From Allobosea sp. (GTDB taxonomy: Bacteria > Pseudomonadota > Alphaproteobacteria > Rhizobiales > Beijerinckiaceae): DNA of 64,000 nucleotides. The notes beneath the pieces were generated by a model. It saw nothing but the letters and a program-made list of their open reading frames with translations. It did no database searches and was not told where the DNA came from. This document shows, piece by piece, positions 15,543 through 24,054 of this stretch. Location of the stretch: positions 1-64,000 of the forward strand of contig JAAEQB010000091.1 in NCBI GenBank assembly GCA_024231975.1. The letters run 5' to 3'. The translations under genes were made by a program, and so were the position numbers. Within the stretch, counting starts at the first letter, position 1, and every line of letters begins with the position of its first letter.

Positions 15543-15908
15543 ATGCTCACGATGTCCAAGCCGATGTCACGTGCCGTCATCCGTGGCGCGGCCGCGATCA
15601 TGCTCCTGCTGACGGTCGAAAGCTTGCCTGGTGTGGCAGCGCAGGAGCAGCTCGAACCAGAACCCCCGGCGGCGTTCGGGACGATCTATTCCATCGATGT
15701 CAGTCGGCGCACGATCAACCTGAGTCACCAGCCGATGCCGGATATCAATTGGCCACCGATGTTGATGGAGTTCGAAGTCACCCCAGAGGTCGATCTGAAC
15801 CAACTCACGCCGGGAGCCCGTGTCTATTTCTCTCTTGCGCGTGACAAGAACGGTCGCTGGATCATCAACGAAATCACCCCGATCCCGGAAACAAGACGCA
15901 TACGTTGA
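15543..15908 (+). CDS. cusF: CusF-like periplasmic copper chaperone
   Basis: 121 residues with a signal peptide (about residues 1-33) and a CusF domain. Copper ligands H62, W70, M73 and M75 fit the His ... Trp-x-x-Met-x-Met pattern (SHQPMPDINWPPMLMEF). AGGAGG 7 bases upstream of 15543 supports this start. CusF hands Cu(I) to CusB/CusA, and here it directly follows the pump genes. It differs clearly from the other CusF-like protein at 269-664, so this is not a recent duplication. Confidence 0.88.
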   Translation: MLTMSKPMSRAVIRGAAAIMLLLTVESLPGVAAQEQLEPEPPAAFGTIYSIDVSRRTINLSHQPMPDINWPPMLMEFEVTPEVDLNQLTPGARVYFSLARDKNGRWIINEITPIPETRRIR

Positions 15909-16111
15909 ATGGCACCGAAAACGAAAATCTGCGGGCTCGTCGGTTACCTGTGGACCTTGATTGTAACGGTCGCGCAGCGCGCGGGCGGAAGCGAACCGCA
16001 AACCGCTGTGAAATCAGCCGACTGGACCTCCAGTAATTACTGCCGAAGTCTGGATTGGCGGTCGCCGGGCGTATAGGAGACAAACAATGATGGATGGCAT
16101 CGGAATGATGA

Positions 16112-16234
16112 ATGATGGCGGGCCACGGTGCGATGATTTGGGTGATGGGAGGCGTCGCCCTCGTCATTTTAGTCGTTCTGGTGCTTGGTATGGCTGCTGT
16201 CGTGAAATACCTGTTCTTTGGTCATCGAAGATAA
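16112..16234 (+). CDS. Tiny single-pass membrane protein (40 aa), possibly frameshifted at its start
   Basis: The frame from 16112 reads MMAGHGAMIWVMGG, then a Val/Leu-rich helix and KYLFFGHRR. Tiny Met/His-rich membrane proteins of this form are frequent in copper loci, and another is at 2741-2851. The good ribosome-binding site (AGGAGACAAACA) belongs to ATGs at 16087/16090 in a different frame reading MMDGIGMMNDGG, which resembles the natural N-terminus of such proteins. A one-base loss may have split the gene, or initiation occurs at 16112 without a good leader. Confidence 0.45.
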   Translation: MMAGHGAMIWVMGGVALVILVVLVLGMAAVVKYLFFGHRR

Positions 16235-16303
16235 ACCAGTATACCATCTGACCGCTCGGCCAAGCGGCTGCGCGGCATCGTCGATGTTTTTGGAGCTTTG
16301 TTC

Positions 16304-16849
16304 GTGGTTCTCAACGCAAGCGAGCCGCCGGATCTGGCGGGGTCGAAAGTCAACCGCACCAACGCCTGGTTGCCGGCTGTCCGCATCTATCTGGCGATCA
16401 TCGCGGTCGGGAATTTGCTTTGGGAAGCCGCTCATCTTCCGCTTTACACGATCTGGACTACCGGCTCGATGCGCGAGCAGGCCTTTGCGGTCGTGCATTG
16501 CACCGGCGGAGACCTGCTTATTGCGACCAGCTCATTGGTGATAGCCCTGATCCTGGTCGGGGATTCGCAGTGGCCCGGCCGCCGCTTCTGGCATGTGGCA
16601 GGTCTGACGATGCTTCTGGGCGTCGGCTACACGATCTTCAGCGAGTGGCTGAATATCATCATCCGCCAGTCGTGGGCCTATTCCGATTTGATGCCTATCG
16701 TGACGATCCTTGGCTTCAAGGTAGGTCTCTCGCCCGTCTTCCAGTGGATTATCGTCCCGTCCTTCGCATTCTGGATGGCCGTCCGGTATAACAGTACCGT
16801 GAAAGCCTTGTCGGAAGGCCCCCGGCCCGAACGCATCGGCGGTCGCTAA
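16304..16849 (+). CDS. Integral membrane protein of unknown function
   Basis: About 181 residues with four to five hydrophobic segments: AVRIYLAIIAVGNLLWEAAHL, LLIATSSLVIALILVG, HVAGLTMLLGVGYTIFSEWL, then PIVTILGFKVGLSPVFQWIIVPSFAFWMAV. The polar N-terminus is SEPPDLAGSKVNRTNAW. I do not recognise a named family. The GTG at 16304 is preferred because GGAG lies 8 bases upstream; a TTG at 16298 is the other option. It sits between the cus cluster and msrPQ, so a link to copper or envelope stress is plausible but unproven. Confidence 0.6.
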   Translation: MVLNASEPPDLAGSKVNRTNAWLPAVRIYLAIIAVGNLLWEAAHLPLYTIWTTGSMREQAFAVVHCTGGDLLIATSSLVIALILVGDSQWPGRRFWHVAGLTMLLGVGYTIFSEWLNIIIRQSWAYSDLMPIVTILGFKVGLSPVFQWIIVPSFAFWMAVRYNSTVKALSEGPRPERIGGR

Positions 16850-16971
16850 TCCCACGACTTCGTCACTCGGCGATCGATCGACGCCGTGGCTTGGCGGACG
16901 GTTTGGCGCGACTGATGACAGGTCCAGAATCTAGTCCGCACTCCCTGCCATATCAAGTCTCCGTGACCGGG

Positions 16972-16997
16972 GTAACCGCGTTTACATAAACCTCGAA
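16972..16997 (+). promoter_or_regulatory. SigF-type ECF promoter of msrPQ
   Basis: GTAACC (16972-16977), 16-base spacer, CGAACT from 16994: an exact match. The transcript would start near 17004, giving a leader of about 100 bases before the msrP ATG at 17103. Confidence 0.8.
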
Positions 16998-17102
16998 CTC
17001 TCCTTCGAAGGGACGCCGACCCGTTCTTTGCCTGCTTGTTGCGGGACAACATGAGCACGCGACCGATCTGAAATCGATCGCTCGTCTACCGGAGCAAAAA
17101 CC

Positions 17103-18047
17103 ATGCTGATCCGCCGCCCGTCCGATGTTTCACCTTCGGAAATCACCTCGAAGGGCATCTATCTCAGCCGGCGGGGCTTCCTGGCCGCAGCGTCTGCCCT
17201 CGCGATCACGCCTGCGCTTCCAGGTCGCGTTGCAGCCAATCCGCTCTCTTCGGCGAAAAGCCCGCTCTCCACCGGAGAGACGCTGACCTCGCGCAAGGAC
17301 ATCACGACCTACAACAACTTCTACGAGTTCGGCACTGACAAGAGCGATCCGGCGGCCAAGGCACACAGCCTCACGACAAAGCCGTGGCGCGTGAAGATCG
17401 ACGGCCTCGTCGGGCGTCCGACCGAGTTTCTTCTGGAGGATTTGCTGAAGGGCATCGCTCTCGAAGAGAGAATCTACCGCCACCGCTGCGTCGAGGGCTG
17501 GTCGATGGTCGTTCCGTGGGTCGGTTTTCCGCTGTCTGAAATCCTGAAGCGGGTGGAACCGCTGGGCGGCGCCAAATTCGTGGCGTTCGAGACGGTGGTT
17601 CGACCGGAGGAGATGCCGGGCCAGCGGCCTTCTTTTCCTGCCCTGCCCTGGCCGTATGTCGAGGGCTTGCGCCTCGATGAAGCTATGCACCCGCTCACCA
17701 TCCTGGCCGTCGGTCTCTACGGCGAGACCCTGCCGAACCAGAACGGCGCGCCACTTCGCCTCGTCGTCCCCTGGAAATACGGCTTCAAGGGCATCAAGTC
17801 GATCGTTCGGATCAGTCTCGTCGAAAAGCAGCCCGGAACCTCCTGGGAGCGTCAAAACCCGCGCGAATACGGCTTCTATTCGAACGTGAACCCGGAGGTT
17901 GACCATCCGCGCTGGACTCAGAAGACCGAGCGGCGGATCGGAGAAAGTGGGCTTTTTACGAAGCGGCGCGCGACCCTGCCTTTCAACGGATACGCCGAGC
18001 AGGTCGCCCATCTCTATGCCGGCATGGACCTTCGAAAGGACTATTGA
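17103..18047 (+). CDS. msrP: MsrP: periplasmic methionine sulfoxide reductase, molybdenum subunit
   Basis: A 314-residue molybdopterin enzyme of the YedY/MsrP group. A Tat signal (LSRRGFLAAASALA) directs folded export. The sulfite-oxidase-type fold carries the Mo-ligand Cys in YRHRCVEGWSM, with the downstream cofactor-contact segment RLVVPWKYGFKGIKSIVRI. MsrP repairs oxidised Met in periplasmic proteins using electrons from the quinone pool through MsrQ, which follows one base later. Location behind a SigF promoter in a copper island makes sense, as periplasmic copper proteins are Met-rich and readily oxidised. Confidence 0.93.
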   Translation: MLIRRPSDVSPSEITSKGIYLSRRGFLAAASALAITPALPGRVAANPLSSAKSPLSTGETLTSRKDITTYNNFYEFGTDKSDPAAKAHSLTTKPWRVKIDGLVGRPTEFLLEDLLKGIALEERIYRHRCVEGWSMVVPWVGFPLSEILKRVEPLGGAKFVAFETVVRPEEMPGQRPSFPALPWPYVEGLRLDEAMHPLTILAVGLYGETLPNQNGAPLRLVVPWKYGFKGIKSIVRISLVEKQPGTSWERQNPREYGFYSNVNPEVDHPRWTQKTERRIGESGLFTKRRATLPFNGYAEQVAHLYAGMDLRKDY

Positions 18048-18048
18048 G

Positions 18049-18723
18049 ATGGCGAGAGCCGCATCCCCCGTCGCGCTCTCAAGTGTGAAGGCGGCATGGT
18101 CGAAGTTTGCACGACCGGCCCTCTACTGGGTAGGCCTCATCCCCGCGGGCTGGGCCTTCTACCAAGGCTTCACCGATCAGCTCGGCGCCGAGCCGATCAA
18201 GACGCTTGAGCAGATCCTGGGGCTATGGGCGCTCCGCTTTCTGGTGCTCGGGCTGACGATCACGCCTTTGCGGCAGATCGCCAAGGTAAACCTTCTGCGC
18301 TACCGCCGCGCCCTCGGTCTTCTCGCATTCTTCTACGCTGCCATGCATCTCGGGGTGTATGTGCTGCTCGATCAGAGCCTCGATCTCGGTGCGATCTGGG
18401 CTGACATCGTCAAACGCCCCTACATCACCGTCGGCATGTTCGCCTTCCTCGTCCTCGTGCCGCTTGCGATCACCTCCAACAACGCGATGATCCGCCGGAT
18501 GGGGGGAGCCGCGTGGGCGAAGCTGCATAAGCTGGTCTATGTCGCGGTGCCGGCGGTCGCGATCCACTTCATCATGGTGGTCAAGGCATGGCCCCTGGAG
18601 CCTCTGGTCTATGCCGCTTTGATAGCCGCGATGCTGGGCTACCGCATCGTTCGTTATTTCCTGTCGAAAAAACCGAGCCTGCAAACGCAATCGCGCCGGA
18701 TCGCGACATCGGCGAGGATTTGA
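18049..18723 (+). CDS. msrQ: MsrQ: heme-containing membrane partner of MsrP
   Basis: A 224-residue membrane protein of the YedZ/MsrQ family with about six hydrophobic segments. The ferric-reductase-like pattern is visible: LGLTITPLRQ, RRALGLLAFFYAAMHLGVYVLLD (heme His) and AWAKLHKLVYVAVPAVAIHFIMVVKAW (two more His). It passes electrons from quinol to MsrP. The ATG at 18049 lies just after the msrP stop, so the two genes are one operon. Confidence 0.92.
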   Translation: MARAASPVALSSVKAAWSKFARPALYWVGLIPAGWAFYQGFTDQLGAEPIKTLEQILGLWALRFLVLGLTITPLRQIAKVNLLRYRRALGLLAFFYAAMHLGVYVLLDQSLDLGAIWADIVKRPYITVGMFAFLVLVPLAITSNNAMIRRMGGAAWAKLHKLVYVAVPAVAIHFIMVVKAWPLEPLVYAALIAAMLGYRIVRYFLSKKPSLQTQSRRIATSARI

Positions 18724-18782
18724 GAGCTCGGCTGCAACATTGTGTTGCCGTCGACGTCGCCTCAACCGCCGAGGCAGACGCA

Positions 18783-19690
18783 GTGGATATTCAGCCGTCG
18801 AGGAGGCTACCGCGCCGTGGGGCGAGCCGCGCTATGCTGATCCTGGTCGCGGCGCTGCTCGCCTTCCACCTCGTCGGCTACTGGGCCTATCGCGTCGGCG
18901 TCGAGAGCCTGGCGAGCGCGCAGCGTGGCCCGAGCCTGGCCGAGCGGATCGTCTCGATCAAGCTCCCCATCGCCGCATTCCCCACGAGCCAGAGCGAGAC
19001 CGCGCTGCGCATGACCTGTCGAGCGCCAGCCTGGAGGTGCACTGGAGCAAGGTCAGCCTGGTGCTCGGCATCGCGCCGACCACGGAACGTACGGCCGCCG
19101 TGAAGGCCAAACTCAAGGAACTCGTGCCCGACCTCGCGTCGGAATCCTTCCGGCTCGGCTTCGCCGACGACGGCCCGCTCGGCTTTGGCGATGCCGACGC
19201 TCACCATCACATGATGCTGGTCTCGGTTCGGCTCAACGACGGCTCCTGGGTCAATTTCTCATCGACCGCTCTCCGCGCGCCCAGCATGTCGACTGGAGCG
19301 TGCTTGCGGTGACGATCTGCTTCGGCGTCGCGATCGTTGTCGTCGCCGTCCTGCTGCTGAACTGGGCGACGCGGCCCCTGCGCGATCTCGCCGTGGCCGC
19401 CGAGCGCTTCAGCCTCGACCAGACTCCGCAGCCACTGGACGAGGCTGGCCCGGCGGAAGTCCGCCGCGCGGCGCGCGCCTTCAACACCATGCGCGAGCGC
19501 ATCCAGCGACTCGTCTCCGAGCGCATGCAGGCATTGGCGGCGGTGTCGCACGATCTGCGCACGCCGATCACGCGCCTGCGTCTGCGCTCCGAGCTGATGG
19601 ACCACGCAGCGACGCGCGACCTTGTCGATGCCGACTTCGCCGAAATGGAGGGCATGATCGATAACGTGGTCGGAAACGCCACCAATACGT
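18783..19690 (+). pseudogene. Sensor histidine kinase remnant, frameshifted and truncated
   Basis: The pieces of one sensor kinase are spread over three frames. The first has a membrane segment (MLILVAALLAFHLVGYWAYRVG) and runs to about 19010. The second continues from HDLSSASLEVHWSKV to DGSWVNFS, about 19010-19258. The third has the second membrane segment, the HAMP linker (RPLRDLAVAAERFSLD) and the phosphoacceptor box AAVSHDLRTPITRLRLRSEL, with His near nt 19550. The ATPase domain is absent: homology stops near 19680, where a DUF411 fragment begins. No response regulator gene is adjacent. Two frameshifts and loss of the catalytic domain make it non-functional. Confidence 0.8.
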
Positions 19691-19911
19691 CCCGGAAAAG
19701 GTCCAGTCCTGCCACACGGGCATCGTCGATGGCTTTTGAGGGACATGTGCCGGCCTCGGATCTCTGCAGGTTGTTGAAAGACAGGCCAGCGGCGCTCGGC
19801 CTCGCCGTTCTCGACATGCCTGTCGGATCGCCGGGCATGGAGGTTGCTGGCGTCGCGCCGGAAAAGTTCCAAACGCTGCTCGTTGGCGCTGATGGTCAGG
19901 CCATAGTATAG
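19691..19911 (+). pseudogene. DUF411 C-terminal remnant fused to the kinase pseudogene
   Basis: One frame reads VPEKVQSCHTGIVDGF; after a shift the next reads EGHVPASDLCRLLKDRPAALGLAVLDMPVGSPGMEV and stops at 19911. This matches the C-terminal half of DUF411 proteins, such as the intact one at 2862-3299 (EGCHTTVIDNYVVEGHVPVTTL ... GMPAGSPGM). The N-terminal half with the CSCC motif is missing. The last segment is in the same frame as the histidine kinase tail, so a chimeric open frame runs from 19300 to 19911. Confidence 0.75.
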
Positions 19912-19939
19912 GCAATCACTGAGCAGACGTTCGAACCGC

Positions 19940-21067
19940 TTAGCGCTCGATATCGGGGGTTCTGCGATTTGCCATGTTGCGTGAGAACTTGGTATTTTCT
20001 GGAACGGGTGCGGTCTTCTGGCGGCTCTGATTTTTTTGCGTGACCTGCATTCGCTCAAACGTCCCGCCTCTTTCAAGTTCCTCCGCAATCCGCTCTCTTG
20101 CAAAGCGCAAAACGGACTCTCGCAGTATTGGATCGCGCACGGCCTTAGCGAGCGCGCGCTGGATCGCGGCAAGCTGAGACCGAGCCGATTTGACGGCATC
20201 ATCCGAATTCTCTTTTTTGTCGCCCGATCGGAACCCATCCGCGCGAGCCTGCCATTGGTCGCGTTCCGGTCGGTGCGGCACGTGTGCCTCCGATGCGACA
20301 ACTTCAATTGTAATGTCCGGCCTCTCAAACGACTTGACCTGTCTACGCCTATCGATCGCCGCGGCCATCTCTGTGCCCGCGCCCCAGCTTCGTGCCGCGG
20401 TCATGTCAGGTCGGTCGTGCGTCGTTGCAAACCTTGCACTCGGAGCTTCCGGCGGCAACACCGTCACGTCGATTGGCCGTTTGGTCTGGACCCCATCGAC
20501 AATTAGAGTTTCCGATGCTCTCGCATCGCGCGGCGGGCGCGTCTGCCGCTGGCCGCTCGACTGCGCTGGCCCCGTTGTCCGGAATGAAAGCGCGGCACGA
20601 TCGACGGGATCAGGCTCATAGCCCCTAACAGACAGTCCGCGCACCGAGGCTTCCAGCCACGCCGTCCGTCGGAACTCGACTGATCCGCTAACCTGCACTT
20701 CCGCCCAGCCTCTATGCTGAGCGATCGACACCATGTCGCGGATGACGCCAGCGTCCTCGAGCCGCGTCGCTACTCGTTCTGCCGAGACTTTGAACGCAAG
20801 ATACTCACCTCTCGGATCGGCGTAAGCGTTCGCCTCGTCACGCGTACCCGCTTCGGCGATATAGTATTTGCGCCGTAACCGCTCCGGCATACCGCTTTCG
20901 GAGTGGCGCTGGCTGGCATCACCTAGGTCGAACTCGGCTCGAGCAGTCTCTCCTTGGCCTGGCGGCGTGCGAGATGCTCCATGCTTTTCGAAACTGTTAG
21001 CGTTTGCACCTTTGTCCCGACCTCGCCCGATCGAAAACTCGCCTGGATCGCTCTTGTCATCGGCCAC
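19940..21067 (-). CDS. LPD7-domain protein linked to conjugation
   Basis: 375 residues. The centre (about residues 63-155) matches the large polyvalent protein LPD7 domain: RRKYYIAE ... YLAFKVSAERVATRLEDAGVIRDMVSIAQHRGWAEVQVSGSVEFRRTAWLEASVRGLSVRGYEPDP. LPD7 usually forms the C-terminal part of conjugative relaxases; here it stands alone, with no His-triad relaxase domain. The remainder is charged and low in hydrophobics. It overlaps virD4 by 11 bases and is the last gene of the transfer operon. It may be the tail of a split relaxase or an accessory DNA-processing protein. Confidence 0.7.
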   Translation of the reverse strand: MADDKSDPGEFSIGRGRDKGANANSFEKHGASRTPPGQGETARAEFDLGDASQRHSESGMPERLRRKYYIAEAGTRDEANAYADPRGEYLAFKVSAERVATRLEDAGVIRDMVSIAQHRGWAEVQVSGSVEFRRTAWLEASVRGLSVRGYEPDPVDRAALSFRTTGPAQSSGQRQTRPPRDARASETLIVDGVQTKRPIDVTVLPPEAPSARFATTHDRPDMTAARSWGAGTEMAAAIDRRRQVKSFERPDITIEVVASEAHVPHRPERDQWQARADGFRSGDKKENSDDAVKSARSQLAAIQRALAKAVRDPILRESVLRFARERIAEELERGGTFERMQVTQKNQSRQKTAPVPENTKFSRNMANRRTPDIER

Positions 21068-22994
21068 GACGCATCTCCTTCACCGGCTTACCCGCTCCCT
21101 TCGCGGGGATGATGGCAGCATCGATCACCTGCGAGCACCAGTCCTTCAGTTCATCCTCCGAAAGCCCCTCCAGATCGACGGGCACGTCGCCGAAGTCGAA
21201 GGTGGCGTCGTCCGGGATGAGCGTCGGATCGGCGATTTCCTCATCCGTCATCGGCCGTGTCCGGAACGTCGCCTGCAGCTCGGCGACGGCGGATTTGAGC
21301 TCGATGATCTCGCTCGCCAGCAGCATGTTCGAAGGACCGCGGTTGGGTGCGATCACCGGCGGCGCTTTCAGTCGCGCGGTGAAGGCTGCGTCCTCGTAGT
21401 AGATGATCTTGTCGCAGATGATCGGCGGCACGCTGGCCGCCAGGATGAACGCCTTCGACGACGAGATCAGCTTGAGTTCCTGCGGCAGCATCAGCGCGCG
21501 GCGCTGATCCGAAACTGACTCGCTGCGCTTTCCAGAGGACAGGCCCCACGGTCGCGAGCGGCTTTTTGCCTGGACCGTGTCGTAGCCGATCCGCTCCGAC
21601 AGTTCGTTGGCGACGTCCTGCTCTTTCGGGGCGAACACGGCCTCGATGGCATGGTTGGTCATGATGGTCTTGGCGAGATCGGGGCCGTAGATCGCCCGGA
21701 GTTGCGCCGGACTCTGGATGATCGTGAGAAGGCGAATGCCGTAGCCCGCGACGAAGGCGACGGATTTGGCGAGCACGCCGACATGGCCGAGCGCCGGAAA
21801 CTCGTCGAGTAGCAGCAGGACGCGGCGGTTCAGCTTCGGGTTCTGCTCCGGTAGCTCGCGGCTGTTCAGATCGATGACCTGCTGGAAGAACAGGTTGAGC
21901 AGCGGCGCCATCCGGTCGAGGTTGTCGGGAGTAACCCCGAGATAGATCGACATCGGCCGGGAGCGCAGCTCGCGAAGGTCGAAATCGTTCGCGGATGTCG
22001 CCGCATCAATCCGCGGATTGAGCCAGAGACCGAGCCGCGCAGTTGTTGTCTTTCGGACCGAGTTCATGGTGTTTTCGGAGGCCGACAGAAAATCGTTCAG
22101 CGCGCCGATGCAATGGGATGAGAGCGGCGCGTTGCTCTTGGCGCGCTCCTTCATGAGGCTAAGAAAATGCGCCTTTAGATCGCTCGAGGCAGAAAGCTGC
22201 CGTAGGATTTCGCCGATGGTCAGCGGCAACCCCGGCGTCTCGGCGACATAGCCGCCGATCGCGACAAAGGCCGAGCGGGCGGTTTCGAACCAGAACGGAT
22301 CGGCCCGGTTCTCGGCGGGGAACAGCATGACCGCGATACGCTGGAGATCGTCATAGAGATCGACCGGGTCGCGGCGGACATAAGCCAGCGGATTGTAGCG
22401 CGCCGTTCGACCCTGCTCGTCGAGTGGATCGAACAGGAAGACGGCCTGCCCGCTCGCCTCCCGAAACCCGGCCGTGCGGTCAAAGTTCTCCTTCTTGACG
22501 TCGAGCGCGACGACGGAATCCGGCCAGTTCAGCAGGTTCGGAATGACATAGCCGACGCCTTTGCCCGAGCGCGTTGGGGCATAGACCATGACGTGCTCAG
22601 GCCCGCCGAAGCAGAGGAACTTGCCATCCTTCCGGCCGAGAAGGATACCCTGTTTGGCGCGCAAGCCCGCTTTGCGGATGTCGCGCTCGGTGGCGAAGCG
22701 CGCCTCGCCATGCAGCGGTCGCGTTTTTTGCCGCAGGACCAGCCCCATTAGTCCGAAGGCTGCGATCGTGCCGGCCAGCGTGCCAAAGGTGATCCACCGG
22801 TCGAGGCGCTCGTCCGTGCCGTAATGTGGCCAGGCGAGCGCAAGCTCGTTCCAGTGGAAGCGACCATCGTGCGTGCGAAGGCCCAGCAGCAGGACATTCG
22901 AACCGACGAACAGGAAGACGGCGGTGCCAAGGATCATTAGGCCTAGCCGCAGCGCCACCCTACGCGCTGGCGAGGCGCTTTCGAACGGGGTCAT
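21057..22994 (-). CDS. virD4: VirD4/TraG-type coupling protein ATPase
   Basis: 645 residues. Two N-terminal membrane segments (LGLMILGTAVFLFVGSNVLLLG and a second near residue 50-70) are followed by a hexameric motor domain with Walker A (YAPTRSGKGVGYVIPNLL, about residue 134) and Walker B (VLLLLDEFPALG, about residue 385). It recruits the relaxase-DNA complex to the VirB channel. It overlaps virB11 by 35 bases and is followed by the LPD7 gene. Motifs and length are those of a complete protein. Confidence 0.93.
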   Translation of the reverse strand: MTPFESASPARRVALRLGLMILGTAVFLFVGSNVLLLGLRTHDGRFHWNELALAWPHYGTDERLDRWITFGTLAGTIAAFGLMGLVLRQKTRPLHGEARFATERDIRKAGLRAKQGILLGRKDGKFLCFGGPEHVMVYAPTRSGKGVGYVIPNLLNWPDSVVALDVKKENFDRTAGFREASGQAVFLFDPLDEQGRTARYNPLAYVRRDPVDLYDDLQRIAVMLFPAENRADPFWFETARSAFVAIGGYVAETPGLPLTIGEILRQLSASSDLKAHFLSLMKERAKSNAPLSSHCIGALNDFLSASENTMNSVRKTTTARLGLWLNPRIDAATSANDFDLRELRSRPMSIYLGVTPDNLDRMAPLLNLFFQQVIDLNSRELPEQNPKLNRRVLLLLDEFPALGHVGVLAKSVAFVAGYGIRLLTIIQSPAQLRAIYGPDLAKTIMTNHAIEAVFAPKEQDVANELSERIGYDTVQAKSRSRPWGLSSGKRSESVSDQRRALMLPQELKLISSSKAFILAASVPPIICDKIIYYEDAAFTARLKAPPVIAPNRGPSNMLLASEIIELKSAVAELQATFRTRPMTDEEIADPTLIPDDATFDFGDVPVDLEGLSEDELKDWCSQVIDAAIIPAKGAGKPVKEMRRGR

Positions 22995-24054
22995 AATCGA
23001 TCTCCGTGATGCGGAAGCGGCTGTGCTCGCGTTTCATCTGGATGATGATGTCGACGGTCTGGCGCAGCAGGTTGCGGATGTCGTCACGAGCGAGGTCCCG
23101 GCCCTCCGCGCTTTCCTTCACCAGCAGGGTCAACTGCTCGAAGGCGAGGCGCGCGGAATCGGCATGGACCGTCGTGATCGAGCCCGGATGACCGGAGTTC
23201 ACATTGCGCAGATAGAAGAACGCCGTGCCGTCGCGCAGCTCCTGCAGCAGGATGCGGTCGGGGCGCATGCGCAGGCACGATTCCAGCAGCTCGCGCGGAC
23301 CGACCTTGGCGAGCCCCTGCCCGTCCTTGGCGTAGAGCAGCCGGACATGGTTGGGCTGCGGCACCACAAGCTCGGCGGTGTCCTCGATCGTTACGAGGCG
23401 CTCGGCCGCCGGAATCTGGGCGATCAGACCCTTCGACAGCGTGGTTTTGCCGGAGCCGGTCGCGCCGGAGATGATGATATTGCGGCGGCTGCGAACCGCC
23501 AGCGCCAGGAATTCTCGCCACTGCCCTGAGTCTCGCAGGCGAACCAGCTCGGTCTCGTCATCCGAGAGATCATCGCTGGTCACACGAATGTCGGAGAATA
23601 GGTCGCGCTCCTCGAAATCCTCAAGCGTCATCGTGACGGTCGAGGGCTTTCGGATGGTCAGGCTTACGGTTCCTGCCGGTACCGCTGGTGGCACGACGAT
23701 CTGGCAGCGCTCGTCGCCTGGCAGCGTCGTTGAGACGATCGGATGGTCGGAGGCGATATCCTGTCGGGTGTAGCCGGCAGCCGCTGTCGCCAGATGCATG
23801 AGATGGGCGTGACTGAGATCGGCTGACTCATGGCGCTGCCAACCGTCCGGCCCTTCCGTAAACACCTCGCCTGGGCGGTTGACGACGATCTCCGTCAGCT
23901 CGGAGTGAGACAGAAACCGCGCGAGCGGCGCGAGATAGCGCTCCAGCACAATCCGATTGGCGCGGCGCTCGGAAGCGCTCGGGGTCGTCGGCGCCGCCGG
24001 CGCAAGCGTCACGACGGGCTGCGCATCAATCGGCAATGTCGAGAGTGCCGTCAT
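22960..24054 (-). CDS. virB11: VirB11 secretion ATPase
   Basis: A 364-residue hexameric traffic ATPase. Walker A is IISGATGSGKTTLSKGLIAQI (about residue 196); the Asp box (TIEDTAELVVPQ) and the His box (GHPGSITTVHADSARLAFEQL) follow. It powers pilus assembly and substrate transfer from the cytoplasmic face of the type IV secretion channel. Start overlaps virB10 by four bases. Confidence 0.93.
   Translation of the reverse strand: MTALSTLPIDAQPVVTLAPAAPTTPSASERRANRIVLERYLAPLARFLSHSELTEIVVNRPGEVFTEGPDGWQRHESADLSHAHLMHLATAAAGYTRQDIASDHPIVSTTLPGDERCQIVVPPAVPAGTVSLTIRKPSTVTMTLEDFEERDLFSDIRVTSDDLSDDETELVRLRDSGQWREFLALAVRSRRNIIISGATGSGKTTLSKGLIAQIPAAERLVTIEDTAELVVPQPNHVRLLYAKDGQGLAKVGPRELLESCLRMRPDRILLQELRDGTAFFYLRNVNSGHPGSITTVHADSARLAFEQLTLLVKESAEGRDLARDDIRNLLRQTVDIIIQMKREHSRFRITEIDYDPVRKRLASA

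Noticed and set aside
15943..15980. A further SigF-type promoter (minus-strand GTAACC, and plus-strand GTAACG at about 15965)
   Set aside because: Neither has CGAA at a 16-base spacing.
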